In this document: positions 31,687 through 39,300 of the stretch, piece after piece | How the letters are laid out: each line of letters begins with the position of its first letter | How positions within the stretch are numbered: position 1 is the first letter of the stretch | Assembly: GCA_964588415.1 (NCBI GenBank) | Contig: CAZPPK010000003.1 | Location: 1 to 42,557 of the forward strand | Length of the DNA stretch: 42,557 nucleotides | Reading direction: 5' to 3' | Source: Sulfidibacterium sp964588415 | GTDB lineage: Bacteria; Bacteroidota; Bacteroidia; Bacteroidales; F082 | Position numbers and translations under genes: made by a program | The notes under the pieces: generated by a model | Told to the model about the DNA's origin: nothing | Database searches by the model: none | Seen by the model: only the letters and a program-made list of their open reading frames with translations

Positions 31687-33033
31687 TTAATGATTCCAGT
31701 AATTATATTGATTGATCAACCTATTCAGGCTGATTTGCTGCAGCCCGTAAGACAGTTTCATGTCGTTGTAGTTTCTTAATGCCATCAGGAAAGCGGTGAT
31801 GGAAACCTGTCCTTTCTGAACTTCTGTTTTATACATGGAAATAAGATTTTGATAATCGTTTTTAAGTTTCCCCTGTTCCTGTAAACTCTTCCTGGTTTCT
31901 TCGATGGCTTTTAATAATTCCACCCTTTTCAGTTGAATGTCTTTTGATTTAAGCTCTTTAAGTTGGGATGCCTGATTGATGCGAATGAGGCTTTGTGCTT
32001 TGTTCACCTGCTTTTGCCTGCCGTCAAAAAGTGTATAAGTAAGCCTGAGCCCGACTCCCAATCCAAAATTATGTTGAATTCCCGGCAATTGCACAGCATT
32101 CAACCCGGCGTTTGAATAAAATGTCACCGATGGCTCATAGCGATTGTTAAAAAGACGGTTTTCGGCTACAGCCGTCAGACTGTCATTGGTAAAAGGCAAC
32201 AGAAAAGCCGAATTCTTGTTTTGGGGTGTGGAAAGTGCCAAGTCTTCCATTTGAAGTTTGTTGGGGGAAGAGTCAGTGATGCCGCAAAAACTTTTAAGCT
32301 GCATCAGCTGCAGTTGGTAAGTAATTACCAGGTTTTTCAGCTTGATGGAATCGGAAGAAAGGCTGGTTTTCAAAAGTTCAAAATCAACAATTTTATAGAG
32401 CCCTTTCCGAGTTAGGACATTCAGCAGCTTTACTTCATGGGACATTAATTTTACACTTTTCTTTTGAGTATGGTAGGCCAGCTGAGCACTGAGAGCATTG
32501 TAATACAAACCTGCAATTTGCTGTTGCAAAGCGAAATCCGAATTTTTAAGTTTGATCTTTAACGCATCTATTTGTTGTTGCTGCCAGTTCAATGCATTGG
32601 TGGAAGTCTTTTTCACAAACACAGGCACATCAATATTCATCAGCGCGGAATAGAGCCCGCCATTGGTAATGGCTATATCATAACCAATCGCATTGGGAGA
32701 TGGGGTGGTGGAAAACAAATCCCCGTTGTTATTAAAGTACGGAGTCAGGTCGATTTCCGAAGAAAGGTAACCCTTTGGTGCTTTGTACAAGGCCTTAATG
32801 CTTTTCTTTTCCAGCGCTAAAATACTGATTTGCTTTTTAAGTCGAATGATTTGCGGGTTATTGACCCTTGCACTGTCAACATATTGATGCAAAAGGCTTT
32901 GTCCCCTAATAAATGACGTGGAAACAAATATTATTAAAAAAAGAAGAGATCCTGTGAAGAGAGTTGTCGGCTTTAAAATTGTTCCTGACTTGGCGGGGAA
33001 ATGAATGACCTTTTTTTCCATGAATAATAACAT
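31687..33033 (-). CDS. TolC-family outer-membrane channel
   Basis: Outer-membrane factor for the pumps downstream. A cleaved signal peptide (~residues 25-45, ends FIRGQ) is followed by long heptad-rich helices (LLHQYVDSARVNNPQIIRLKK; QIAGLYYNALSAQLAYHTQK; TALAxx-like blocks) and a repeat of the same pattern in the C-terminal half (GLGVGLRLTYTLFDGRQKQV; RLINQYNYW). 448 residues matches the family. The ATG at 33033 and the ATG at 33021 (MEKKVIHF) are both possible. It is the first gene of a six-gene minus-strand operon and the only channel gene for two pumps. A -7 promoter element is 45-52 bp upstream, next to a MITE. Confidence 0.9.
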   Translation of the reverse strand: MLLFMEKKVIHFPAKSGTILKPTTLFTGSLLFLIIFVSTSFIRGQSLLHQYVDSARVNNPQIIRLKKQISILALEKKSIKALYKAPKGYLSSEIDLTPYFNNNGDLFSTTPSPNAIGYDIAITNGGLYSALMNIDVPVFVKKTSTNALNWQQQQIDALKIKLKNSDFALQQQIAGLYYNALSAQLAYHTQKKSVKLMSHEVKLLNVLTRKGLYKIVDFELLKTSLSSDSIKLKNLVITYQLQLMQLKSFCGITDSSPNKLQMEDLALSTPQNKNSAFLLPFTNDSLTAVAENRLFNNRYEPSVTFYSNAGLNAVQLPGIQHNFGLGVGLRLTYTLFDGRQKQVNKAQSLIRINQASQLKELKSKDIQLKRVELLKAIEETRKSLQEQGKLKNDYQNLISMYKTEVQKGQVSITAFLMALRNYNDMKLSYGLQQISLNRLINQYNYWNH

Positions 33034-33077
33034 AAGGATAAGAAACGCGTATCGTATTTTTTGCTTGTATTATAAGG

Positions 33078-33085
33078 CAAAGATA
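33078..33085 (-). promoter_or_regulatory. -7 element of the efflux operon promoter, abutting a MITE
   Basis: TATCTTTG on the minus strand, exact TAnnTTTG. The -33 element should fall near 33105, but from 33099 the DNA is MITE sequence and no TTTG is seen at that spacing. The insertion therefore probably cut the original promoter. Confidence 0.5.
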
Positions 33086-33098
33086 GTTTTTGATTTTT

Positions 33099-33252
33099 GA
33101 GTCCGGTCTAAAAAGGTAAATTTGTGTAAATAATGAAAATGAGTGTTTGCCCTACCCCTAAAAGGTGCACTGATTTTCAGCCACTTCCAGTTTAGGGGAT
33201 TAAGGGGTAAAAGTGGCTGAGAATCAAATCAAGACCTTTTTAGGCTGGACTC
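33099..33252 (+). mobile_element. 154-bp MITE, copy A
   Basis: Terminal inverted repeats GAGTCCGGTCTAAAAAGGT (33099-33117) and its complement ending GGACTC at 33252 (17 of 19 match). Direct flanks are ATTTTT on both sides (33093-33098 and 33253-33258), a 6-bp target duplication. Inside is a second inverted repeat, TGATTTTCAGCCACTT (33171-33186) / AAGTGGCTGAGAATCA (33211-33226), around a 24-bp centre. There is no coding capacity, so it must be moved by a transposase elsewhere. A copy of the same length lies at 36995-37148 in inverse orientation. Confidence 0.9.
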
Positions 33253-33384
33253 ATTTTTAGTTATAAAAAAAGCACAAAGAATCGACCTGCGGATTTGGAA
33301 AATATGCTACATTAAATTATACTAAACAAACACTTTCCCAATCCTTGCCAATTCTTTGATTGGTATTTTGGTTGACAGACTTAG

Positions 33385-33415
33385 ACGATTAATCAGTATT
33401 CTTGAGATTAATCGT
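33385..33415 (-). terminator. Hairpin at the end of the PepSY-like gene
   Basis: Perfect 10-bp arms ACGATTAATC (33385-33394) and GATTAATCGT (33406-33415) with an 11-base loop; the stop codon is in the first-transcribed arm. No T run follows on the minus strand, so termination is uncertain. Confidence 0.4.
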
Positions 33416-33857
33416 TTTCATCACCGGCTTTTTCCTGTCCTACAATTTTACCGTTTTTATCCAGAGAAATCTCAAGTTTACCTTCACCTTTTTCGATGAC
33501 CACTTCATAAACACTTTGTTTGGGTGTTTCTGAAAATGCCACTCCCTTGACGGTATATCCTGGAAATTTAGCGTTGAGCGTTTCCATAAGTTTTTTAGGA
33601 AGATGACTTTTTGACAAGTCGGTTTCTGTTTCTTTCCAGTTACCATGTAAATCGAAATTGGCAGACATGTCCTTTCCGTTCATGGTAAATTCAGCTTCCC
33701 ATTCTGTTTTTCCTTCAGGTGCCCAATGTGCTTTTTTTACACTGGGGAATTTTTTGTTGAAAGCGGTTTTAGCAGCAGCGGGAACATTAGTCTGACTACA
33801 GGCAGTAAAGCTGAATGCCAGTAAAAATGCAATTAAGATGAATACGTTCTTTTTCAT
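33408..33857 (-). CDS. PepSY-like (DUF2874) periplasmic lipoprotein
   Basis: 149 residues. Lipobox FSFTAC (Cys20) after MKKNVFILIAFLLA. Two copies of the PepSY-like beta-lactamase-inhibitor-like fold follow: PAAAKTAFNKKFPSVKKAHW..EWEAEFTMNGKDMSANFDLHGNW and LMETLNAKFPGYTVKGVAF..YEVVIEKGEGKLEISLDKNGKI. Such proteins are common in Bacteroidota and are presumed to bind a ligand or protease in the periplasm. It shares strand and neighbourhood with the two-component system upstream, so it might be a target or sensor accessory. That is inference. An own -7 box (33887-33894) suggests separate transcription. Confidence 0.87.
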   Translation of the reverse strand: MKKNVFILIAFLLAFSFTACSQTNVPAAAKTAFNKKFPSVKKAHWAPEGKTEWEAEFTMNGKDMSANFDLHGNWKETETDLSKSHLPKKLMETLNAKFPGYTVKGVAFSETPKQSVYEVVIEKGEGKLEISLDKNGKIVGQEKAGDEND

Positions 33858-33886
33858 GTATCATAATTTTTGAATGAATAATGATG

Positions 33887-33894
33887 CAAACATA
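33887..33894 (-). promoter_or_regulatory. -7 element for the PepSY-like gene
   Basis: TATGTTTG on the minus strand, exact TAnnTTTG match, 30 bp before the ATG at 33857. Confidence 0.5.
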
Positions 33895-34065
33895 GGGTTG
33901 GAATCTAAAGGAAATTATAAGAAGTGAGTTTTCATTTGAAAATCAATAATTCCAATCAGAAAAATCAGATTCTAGAAAACAATAAAGGCGAAATGATCAA
34001 AAACTCAGGTAAAGAAAGATGACTTCCAGGAATAATTCAATCCCCGAAAATGCCTTATAGAAAAA

Positions 34066-34587
34066 TCAGGCTAACTGATAGCTTGCCTGGAAATATTTTA
34101 ATCCGTTTTGGTTGGTAATGCCCAGTATGAAATCTTCAAACATAAAATGATAGAGCGTTTTGTAGCTTAAAGAGTGGGGCGGATAAATTTTAGGGTTGTG
34201 CAGGTCGAGCATGCGCTTGGCATAGCTGCGCGAAACAAATTCGCGGCTGATGTCCTGACGGTAAATATTTTGCTGTTGACCCAATGTAAAGTTCAGACCA
34301 ATTTTTTCGCTGGCAAACTGAATCCGCTTCTGCAAATCCTTGTTGTAGATTTTTTTCAGCTCTTCGTGATTGCCGTCAAAATTAGTATAGTGGAATTCGC
34401 CGTGGTTTGCCAGCATTCTGCTTATTTGTAATAAAATATCGATGGCGTTTTGTTCTTTGTCGGAAAACACCTTTTCTACAAATGTCTCCAACTGGTTCCA
34501 TTTTGTAACGAAAGGCATTTTATCCTGCTCGTGAGAAGGCAATACATCAGTGTTCGCTTTGTACTGCGCCGGTGTTCCTTTGATCAT
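34066..34587 (-). CDS. Hypothetical protein, family not recognised
   Basis: 173 residues, no signal peptide and no membrane segment. Charged and probably mainly helical: an acidic/basic first half (SHEQDKMPFVTKWNQLETFVEKVF; EELKKIYNKDLQKRIQF) and an aromatic C-terminus (YKTLYHFMFEDFILGITNQNGLKYFQASYQL). One Cys-free sequence, so no metal or disulfide site is evident. ATG at 34587 has a -7 box 60 bp upstream, so it looks like a real single-gene unit. It lies between the PepSY-like lipoprotein and the two-component system within the MITE-flanked segment. I do not assign a function. Confidence 0.65.
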   Translation of the reverse strand: MIKGTPAQYKANTDVLPSHEQDKMPFVTKWNQLETFVEKVFSDKEQNAIDILLQISRMLANHGEFHYTNFDGNHEELKKIYNKDLQKRIQFASEKIGLNFTLGQQQNIYRQDISREFVSRSYAKRMLDLHNPKIYPPHSLSYKTLYHFMFEDFILGITNQNGLKYFQASYQLA

Positions 34588-34647
34588 GTTTTGGTCGTTT
34601 TATCCTTCTTCCAGTTAACCTTATAGTTCAGTCCGCTCAATAAGGTT

Positions 34648-34655
34648 CAAATATA
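34648..34655 (-). promoter_or_regulatory. -7 element for the 173-residue hypothetical gene
   Basis: TATATTTG on the minus strand, exact TAnnTTTG; a TTG (34674-34672) lies 16 bp upstream. The remainder of 34588-34891 is AT-rich with no other feature seen. Confidence 0.45.
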
Positions 34656-34891
34656 TATATTTTGTAATTAACAAGCCATTTTCCTTACAAATTGCCTGCC
34701 AAAGTGTTTCTTTTCAATTTTTGAATTTATTCTCAGGGCAATTTGGCCAAAATTTCCGGCAAAAGTAAGGAACCATTGTACACAACAAACAAAATGATTT
34801 ATAAATAGTAATTTGAACAAAAATATCCTACTCAACAGACTCAACCGGTAAAAAGCTTTTTTCTATTCTATTTGCCTATAATTCTGATGTT

Positions 34892-36136
34892 TCACTCAAT
34901 ATTGATTCGGAAAAAATGCCTGTTTTCCGAAAAAGAATAATCGACCTTTAAATGGCTGACTTCACATATTTTACTCACCAGCGACAGCCCCAGACCTGTA
35001 GATTTTTCATCGCTGTTTTCTTTATAAAAGCGTTCGAAGATCTTATCGCTGTTTTTTATAGTTTGTTTCCCAGAATTGGAAAAGACAAGCTGATTTTTTG
35101 CTATTTTCACGTCGACAGTGCCATTTTCATGCGTGTGTACGAGTGAATTCTTCAATAAATTAATGATCATAATTTGCGCCAGCGAGGCATTCATTTTAAA
35201 TATGAATTCTTCCTTTACATCAATTTCAGCCTTAATCCCTCGCATTTCAAACAACTCTTTCATTGAATCAATGTTGTTCTGAATGAGTATTTCAAAATGA
35301 ATGGTTTCCCGATTTGAGAACTGTGCGTTCTCAATTTTAGTCAGCAGTAGCAAGGTACTGTTCAGCTTTTCCAACCTGAAAATGTTTTCAAGGATGGACT
35401 GAATGACTGTCACTTGTTCCCTATTCATGTTTTCATCGTTCAGCAGGTTTTCGGCTTTGGCCTGTATCACTGCCAGCGGTGTTTGCAGCTCATGAGAAGC
35501 GTTTTCAGTAAATTCTTTCAGACTGTTATAATCGGAGGTTACTTTAGCGGTTAGTTTGTTGATACTTTGATTTAGTTCATTGAATTCAGTGATCGGGGTT
35601 TCGTTCAACGCGAATTTTTCGCTGCTTTGCAATGAAAATGATTTCAGCTTTTCCAGATTCTCATAGAACGGTTTCCAGACCGATAAAGCTGTTTTTTTAT
35701 TAATAAAATACAAGGTTCCTATCAAAAGCAGCAACAGAATGGCCGTAGCGAGAAAAATGCTCATTACAATATCAGTTTTCTCAATAGTCAGGGCGCGGAT
35801 GGTGATATGATATAGCTGTCCGTGAATATTTTTCCAGGTATTAAGTTCCTTAAATAATTCGCTTTCCCCCACCACCGGATCGTAAATAACGGTGTCTTTC
35901 ATAACGGCTTTATGCAGTTTTTCGGCGGGCTTAATTTCAATGATGGGATACAGGTTGAATACCGGTTTTTGCTGTTCGAGTTGTCTGACAATTCTATTTT
36001 GACTGGCTGAGAGCCCTTCGCTGACATCGGAAGAAGTAATTCCGTTGATGGTTAGATACAAAGCCAAAAGCCCGAATACCAAAACAATAGCGGAACTCAA
36101 AATGTAATACCGATTTATTTTTTTCAGAAGTTTCAT
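34892..36136 (-). CDS. Sensor histidine kinase, two membrane segments
   Basis: 414 residues. TM1 ~11-31 and TM2 ~124-146 enclose a ~90-residue periplasmic sensor. Cytoplasmic part: H box ASHELQTPLAVIQAKAENLL with phospho-His H215, N box INLLKNSLVHTHENG, G1 NSGK, F box IFERFYKENSDEK, G2 STGLGLSLVSKIC. The G1 box has Ser-Asn-Ser-Gly in place of the usual D-N-G-x-G, as in the BaeS/RprX-like group of Bacteroidota. It overlaps the response regulator stop by 4 bp (36133-36136), so the pair is coupled. The signal is unknown. Confidence 0.94.
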   Translation of the reverse strand: MKLLKKINRYYILSSAIVLVFGLLALYLTINGITSSDVSEGLSASQNRIVRQLEQQKPVFNLYPIIEIKPAEKLHKAVMKDTVIYDPVVGESELFKELNTWKNIHGQLYHITIRALTIEKTDIVMSIFLATAILLLLLIGTLYFINKKTALSVWKPFYENLEKLKSFSLQSSEKFALNETPITEFNELNQSINKLTAKVTSDYNSLKEFTENASHELQTPLAVIQAKAENLLNDENMNREQVTVIQSILENIFRLEKLNSTLLLLTKIENAQFSNRETIHFEILIQNNIDSMKELFEMRGIKAEIDVKEEFIFKMNASLAQIMIINLLKNSLVHTHENGTVDVKIAKNQLVFSNSGKQTIKNSDKIFERFYKENSDEKSTGLGLSLVSKICEVSHLKVDYSFSENRHFFRINIE

Positions 36137-36810
36137 GAGTCGCTAAATTTGTAGCCGATGCCGTAAACGGTATTGACATAGTCTTTGCCCCCGGCATGTT
36201 TGATTTTTTTGCGAAGGTTGTTCAGATGGGTATATACAAAGTCAAAATGGTCGGCTGTATCCATGTAATCGCCCCAAAGGTGTTCGGCAATGGATTGTCG
36301 TGTCAGAACGTGCTCCTTGTTTATAATGAAAAACAATAGCAGCTCATACTCTTTAGGGGTAAGGTTTAAAATATGATCGTGCACATAAACTGCTCTTTCT
36401 TCAGGCAGCAACCTGATTTCCTGGAATTCAATAGTCTGACTTCCTTTAAATTTTCGTCTTCTCAACACCGCCCTGATCCTGGAATGAAGTTCCGAAAGAT
36501 GAAAAGGTTTGGTGATGTAATCGTCGGCACCCAAATCGAGTCCGTTAATTTTGTCGTCCAAAGAATTACGGGCAGAAACGATGAGTGTTCCCGTTTCGGG
36601 ATGCAGCACTTTGATTTTTTGTAGCAAGCCTAGTCCATTTCCGTCGGGGAGCGTAATATCTAGGATGACAATGTCGTAAACAAATGCCGCTAACTTATCT
36701 TCTGCAGCAAAATAACCGGCAGCTTTTTCGCATACAAAACCTTCTTCCTTGAGAAAGGAAACCATTGATTCCAGCAAAGCAGATTCGTCTTCGACAACTA
36801 AAATTTTCAT
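36133..36810 (-). CDS. OmpR/PhoB-family response regulator
   Basis: Receiver domain MKILVVEDESALLESMVSFL with acidic pair E7-D8, phospho-Asp D51 (VILDITLPDG) and Lys in YITKPFHL. The C-terminal winged helix begins near residue 125 (IRLLPEERAVYV; LTPKEYELLLFFI; RQSIAEHLWG; VYTHLNNLRKKI; VYGIGYKF). The frame is open to 36831, but a -7 box at 36829-36836 excludes that start; ATG 36810 gives 225 residues and the canonical N-terminus. Coupled to the kinase downstream by a 4-bp overlap. Confidence 0.95.
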   Translation of the reverse strand: MKILVVEDESALLESMVSFLKEEGFVCEKAAGYFAAEDKLAAFVYDIVILDITLPDGNGLGLLQKIKVLHPETGTLIVSARNSLDDKINGLDLGADDYITKPFHLSELHSRIRAVLRRRKFKGSQTIEFQEIRLLPEERAVYVHDHILNLTPKEYELLLFFIINKEHVLTRQSIAEHLWGDYMDTADHFDFVYTHLNNLRKKIKHAGGKDYVNTVYGIGYKFSDS

Positions 36811-36828
36811 CTGAAATAAACTTAAAGA

Positions 36829-36836
36829 CAAAGATA
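36829..36836 (-). promoter_or_regulatory. -7 element for the two-component operon
   Basis: TATCTTTG on the minus strand, exact TAnnTTTG, with TTG (36863-36861) 24 bp upstream. It sets the response regulator start at 36810 and leaves a short leader. Confidence 0.55.
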
Positions 36837-36994
36837 AAGGATTAAATCTAAAGGAATTTGCAAGACTTTTAGAAGATGGTCACGTGTCTGAAGTTGTTGA
36901 TGTTGAATCGCTCAATGAAAAATGCTGTGATTAATTGCGGTTCTGTATTTGATAAAAACAGGAAATTTTATACTGCTTTTTCATAGAGAGGATT

Positions 36995-37148
36995 GAGTCT
37001 GGTTTAAAAAGGTCTTGATTTGATTTTCAGCCACTTCCCTTTTAAGGGATTAAGGGGTAAAAGTGGCTGAAAATCAGTGCGCCCTTTAGGGATTGGGCAA
37101 ATACTGATTTTCATTATTTACATCAATTTACCTTTTTAGACTGGCCTC
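36995..37148 (-). mobile_element. 154-bp MITE, copy B (inverted relative to copy A)
   Basis: Ends GAGTCTGGTTTAAAAAGGT (36995-37013) and complement of GAGGCCAGTCTAAAAAGGT (ending 37148). The flanks are AGGATT on both sides (36989-36994 and 37149-37154), a 6-bp target duplication different from that of copy A. The inner inverted repeat is TGATTTTCAGCCACTT (37021-37036) / AAGTGGCTGAAAATCA (37061-37076) around a 24-bp centre. Outer arms match copy A in reverse complement, while the centre matches copy A in the same direction. It lies between the divergent response regulator and glycosyltransferase genes. Confidence 0.9.
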
Positions 37149-37199
37149 AGGATTTGTTATCCAAACCTAATTGTTGCCTCCATAAAATTAATGATTCCC

Positions 37200-37231
37200 T
37201 AACTTTTGCTCCGGGCAAAAGATTAAATTTG
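37200..37231 (+). promoter_or_regulatory. Candidate promoter elements before the glycosyltransferase gene
   Basis: TAAATTTG (37224-37231) is an exact -7 match and would overlap the GTG at 37231, favouring the ATG at 37240. A second, one-base-longer version TAACTTTTG (37200-37208) with TTG at 37174-37176 is the alternative. Confidence 0.35.
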
Positions 37232-37239
37232 TGAAAGCT

Positions 37240-38340
37240 ATGAAAACACAACCTGCAATTTTAGTTTGTCCGATGGATTGGGGCCTGGGTCATGCTACGC
37301 GCGTAGTTCCCATCATAGACCGTTTGCTGGAAAGGAAAGTTCGCGTGGTTTTGGGAGCCGATAACAGACCACTTGAATTTTTAAAGCGTCGTTTTCCGCA
37401 ATGCGAGTTAGTGAGAATTCCGGGTTACAGGCCTGTTTATCCGAAAAAAAGTTCATTTGCACTGAAAGTCATGTTGGATATTCCTCGAATGTTATTCTCA
37501 GCCAGAAAAGCACACAAGTTACTTGAGCAGATAATTACCGATTTGAATATAGATGCCGTGATTTCAGATAACCGTTATGAGCTTTGGTCAGTGCAGGTTC
37601 CAACGATTTTTATTACACATCAATTACAAATCCATACTCGTGGAATATTGAATTCAGCACGACCCATCTTTCAAAAAATAATTTATAGCTTTATCGTAAA
37701 ACATAACGAGATGTGGGTTCCTGATTTTCCCGGCGAACCCAATTTGTCCGGTGAGCTTTCGCACGTCAAAAAACTTCCGTTGAAAATGGTCTTGTACATC
37801 GGCCCCTTGAGCCGGCTTCAAAAATTGAAAGATATTACATCTTTCAAAGAAATACCTGATATTCTTTGCATTATGTCTGGCCCTGAGCCACAGCGCAGTA
37901 TCCTGGAAAAAATCTTTGTGGAGCAAGCTGGAAAAACCAATCATAAAACGATCATTTTATCGGGAAAGCCTGGAGAAACGGTGTCATTAAGAAAAGGAAA
38001 TGTAGAGATCCGGCCACATTGTGGCGACGAAGAAATGGCAGCGCTTATCCGTTCTGCTGGCATAGTTATCAGCCGTTCCGGGTATACAACTGTGATGGAT
38101 TTGGCTGCCCTTGGGAAAAAAGCTGTTTTTGTTCCTACTCCGGGACAACCGGAGCAGGAATACCTGGCCAAAAGATTAAAAAAACAGGGGCTGTTTTACT
38201 CCGTTTCCCAAAAGGATTTTCGTTTAGAAGAGGCGTTGCATGAGGCAGAAAACTACAGTGGTCTTTATATGCAAAATGATTATACCATCCTTGACCATCG
38301 GCTGGATACTCTGATTGAAAAGATTGGCTCCAAAAGCTGA
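37240..38340 (+). CDS. GT-B-fold glycosyltransferase (GT28/MurG-like)
   Basis: 366 residues from ATG 37240 (a GTG at 37231 would add three). N-terminal domain: CPMDWGLGHATRVVPIIDRL, the glycine-rich acceptor-side loop of GT-B enzymes. C-terminal domain: CIMSGPEPQRSILEK, then HCGDEEMAALIRSAGIVISRSGYTTVMDLAALGKKAVFVPTPGQPEQEYLAKRLKK, the nucleotide-sugar binding block shared by MurG and related GT28 enzymes. No signal peptide. It stands alone; donor and acceptor cannot be read from the sequence. Confidence 0.88.
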   Translation: MKTQPAILVCPMDWGLGHATRVVPIIDRLLERKVRVVLGADNRPLEFLKRRFPQCELVRIPGYRPVYPKKSSFALKVMLDIPRMLFSARKAHKLLEQIITDLNIDAVISDNRYELWSVQVPTIFITHQLQIHTRGILNSARPIFQKIIYSFIVKHNEMWVPDFPGEPNLSGELSHVKKLPLKMVLYIGPLSRLQKLKDITSFKEIPDILCIMSGPEPQRSILEKIFVEQAGKTNHKTIILSGKPGETVSLRKGNVEIRPHCGDEEMAALIRSAGIVISRSGYTTVMDLAALGKKAVFVPTPGQPEQEYLAKRLKKQGLFYSVSQKDFRLEEALHEAENYSGLYMQNDYTILDHRLDTLIEKIGSKS

Positions 38341-38521
38341 TATAAATAGCTATTTATCAGAATACAAGTTTGGTTCTTCTTGGTTGTGATCGATTTAACT
38401 TGGTATTATCTGAGTCATCAGTACTCTTCAGATTATACAAAAATTAAAATCCAGATTTTTTGTCAGGATTGAGCGTTTTTTCCGACTAACAAATAGAATT
38501 GAAGTCAAAAAGATTATTAAA

Positions 38522-38878
38522 ATGGAAAAGATTGCAATTGTGGTACTTTCAGGTACCGATACACATGAGTCCTTGGGGAAATTATTCAGTGCTTTAATGT
38601 TGGATAGTGAAGCCATTGAAAATGGCGATGATTTAAGAATCGTTTTCGAAGGTGCCGGTGCTCTGTGGATTGGAGAGTTTGAAAAAGAAGATCATAAATT
38701 TCATGAACTGTATAAGAGTTTGAAAGAGCATATTACGGGAGTCTGTGACTTTTGTGCCAGTGCCTTTGGGGTAAAAACCCAGATTGAAAGTGCCGGAATT
38801 GCACTTTTAAGCGAATACAAAGGTCATTCCAGTATGCGGAAGCTGTTTGCCGAGGGTTATCAAGCGGTGATTTTTTAA
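38522..38878 (+). CDS. DsrE-like small protein with CxxC
   Basis: 118-residue protein of the DsrE/DsrF-like fold: MEKIAIVVLSGTDTHESLGK with an alternating beta-alpha pattern, ALMLDSEAIENGDDLRIVFEGAG, and a Cys pair C75-x-x-C78 in GVCDFCASAFGVK near the position where persulfide-carrying members have their Cys. Such proteins relay sulfur or act as trimeric redox modules. The gene is on the same strand as the eanB-eanA pair, 112 bp before the DUF427 gene, so a role handing sulfur to EanB is possible but unproven. Confidence 0.8.
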   Translation: MEKIAIVVLSGTDTHESLGKLFSALMLDSEAIENGDDLRIVFEGAGALWIGEFEKEDHKFHELYKSLKEHITGVCDFCASAFGVKTQIESAGIALLSEYKGHSSMRKLFAEGYQAVIF

Positions 38879-38990
38879 CTAACTGTGAAGAAGCGTATTA
38901 AAAATTAAATGGATGCAGCGCATTTCTTTTTCATAAGAATCTTTTAGTTTAGTAGAAATTTTGAACGATAAATTATAAAAAATTAAACAG

Positions 38991-39275
38991 ATGAAAGCAA
39001 TATGGAATAATAAAGTCATTGCTGAGAGCAACGACATCGTCAACATAGAAGGAAATAGTTATTTTCCGGTTGAATCAGTAAAAAAAGAATATCTTAAAAA
39101 CAGCGAAACACATACTGTTTGTCCCTGGAAGGGAACAGCATCCTATTACAACTTAGAAATAGACGGTAAAATCAATAAAGATGCGGTATGGTATTATCCA
39201 CAACCCAGCAAGCTGGCTAAAGGCATAAACAATCGGGTTGCCTTTTGGAAAGGCGTGGAAGTTGTAAAAGATTAA
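38991..39275 (+). CDS. DUF427 protein
   Basis: 94 residues, single domain: MKAIWNNKVIAESNDIVNIEGNSYFPVESVKKEYLK, then HTVCPWKGTASYYNLEIDG and WYYPQPSKLAKGINNRVAFWKGVEV, the family signature. Biochemical role unknown. It lies 25 bp before the triple-rhodanese gene and is probably co-transcribed with it. The family often stands near sulfur or redox genes, by memory. Confidence 0.88.
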   Translation: MKAIWNNKVIAESNDIVNIEGNSYFPVESVKKEYLKNSETHTVCPWKGTASYYNLEIDGKINKDAVWYYPQPSKLAKGINNRVAFWKGVEVVKD

Positions 39276-39300
39276 ATAAGTGTTTTAAAAGAAATGAATT

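Noticed and set aside
33099..37148. The two MITEs as ends of one composite transposon carrying the two-component system
   Set aside because: Each copy has its own, different 6-bp target duplication, so they inserted independently. A composite would show one duplication outside the outer ends.
38335..38370. AT-rich inverted repeat after the glycosyltransferase gene as a terminator
   Set aside because: CTGATA/TATCAG arms enclose a self-complementary centre without a proper loop or T run.
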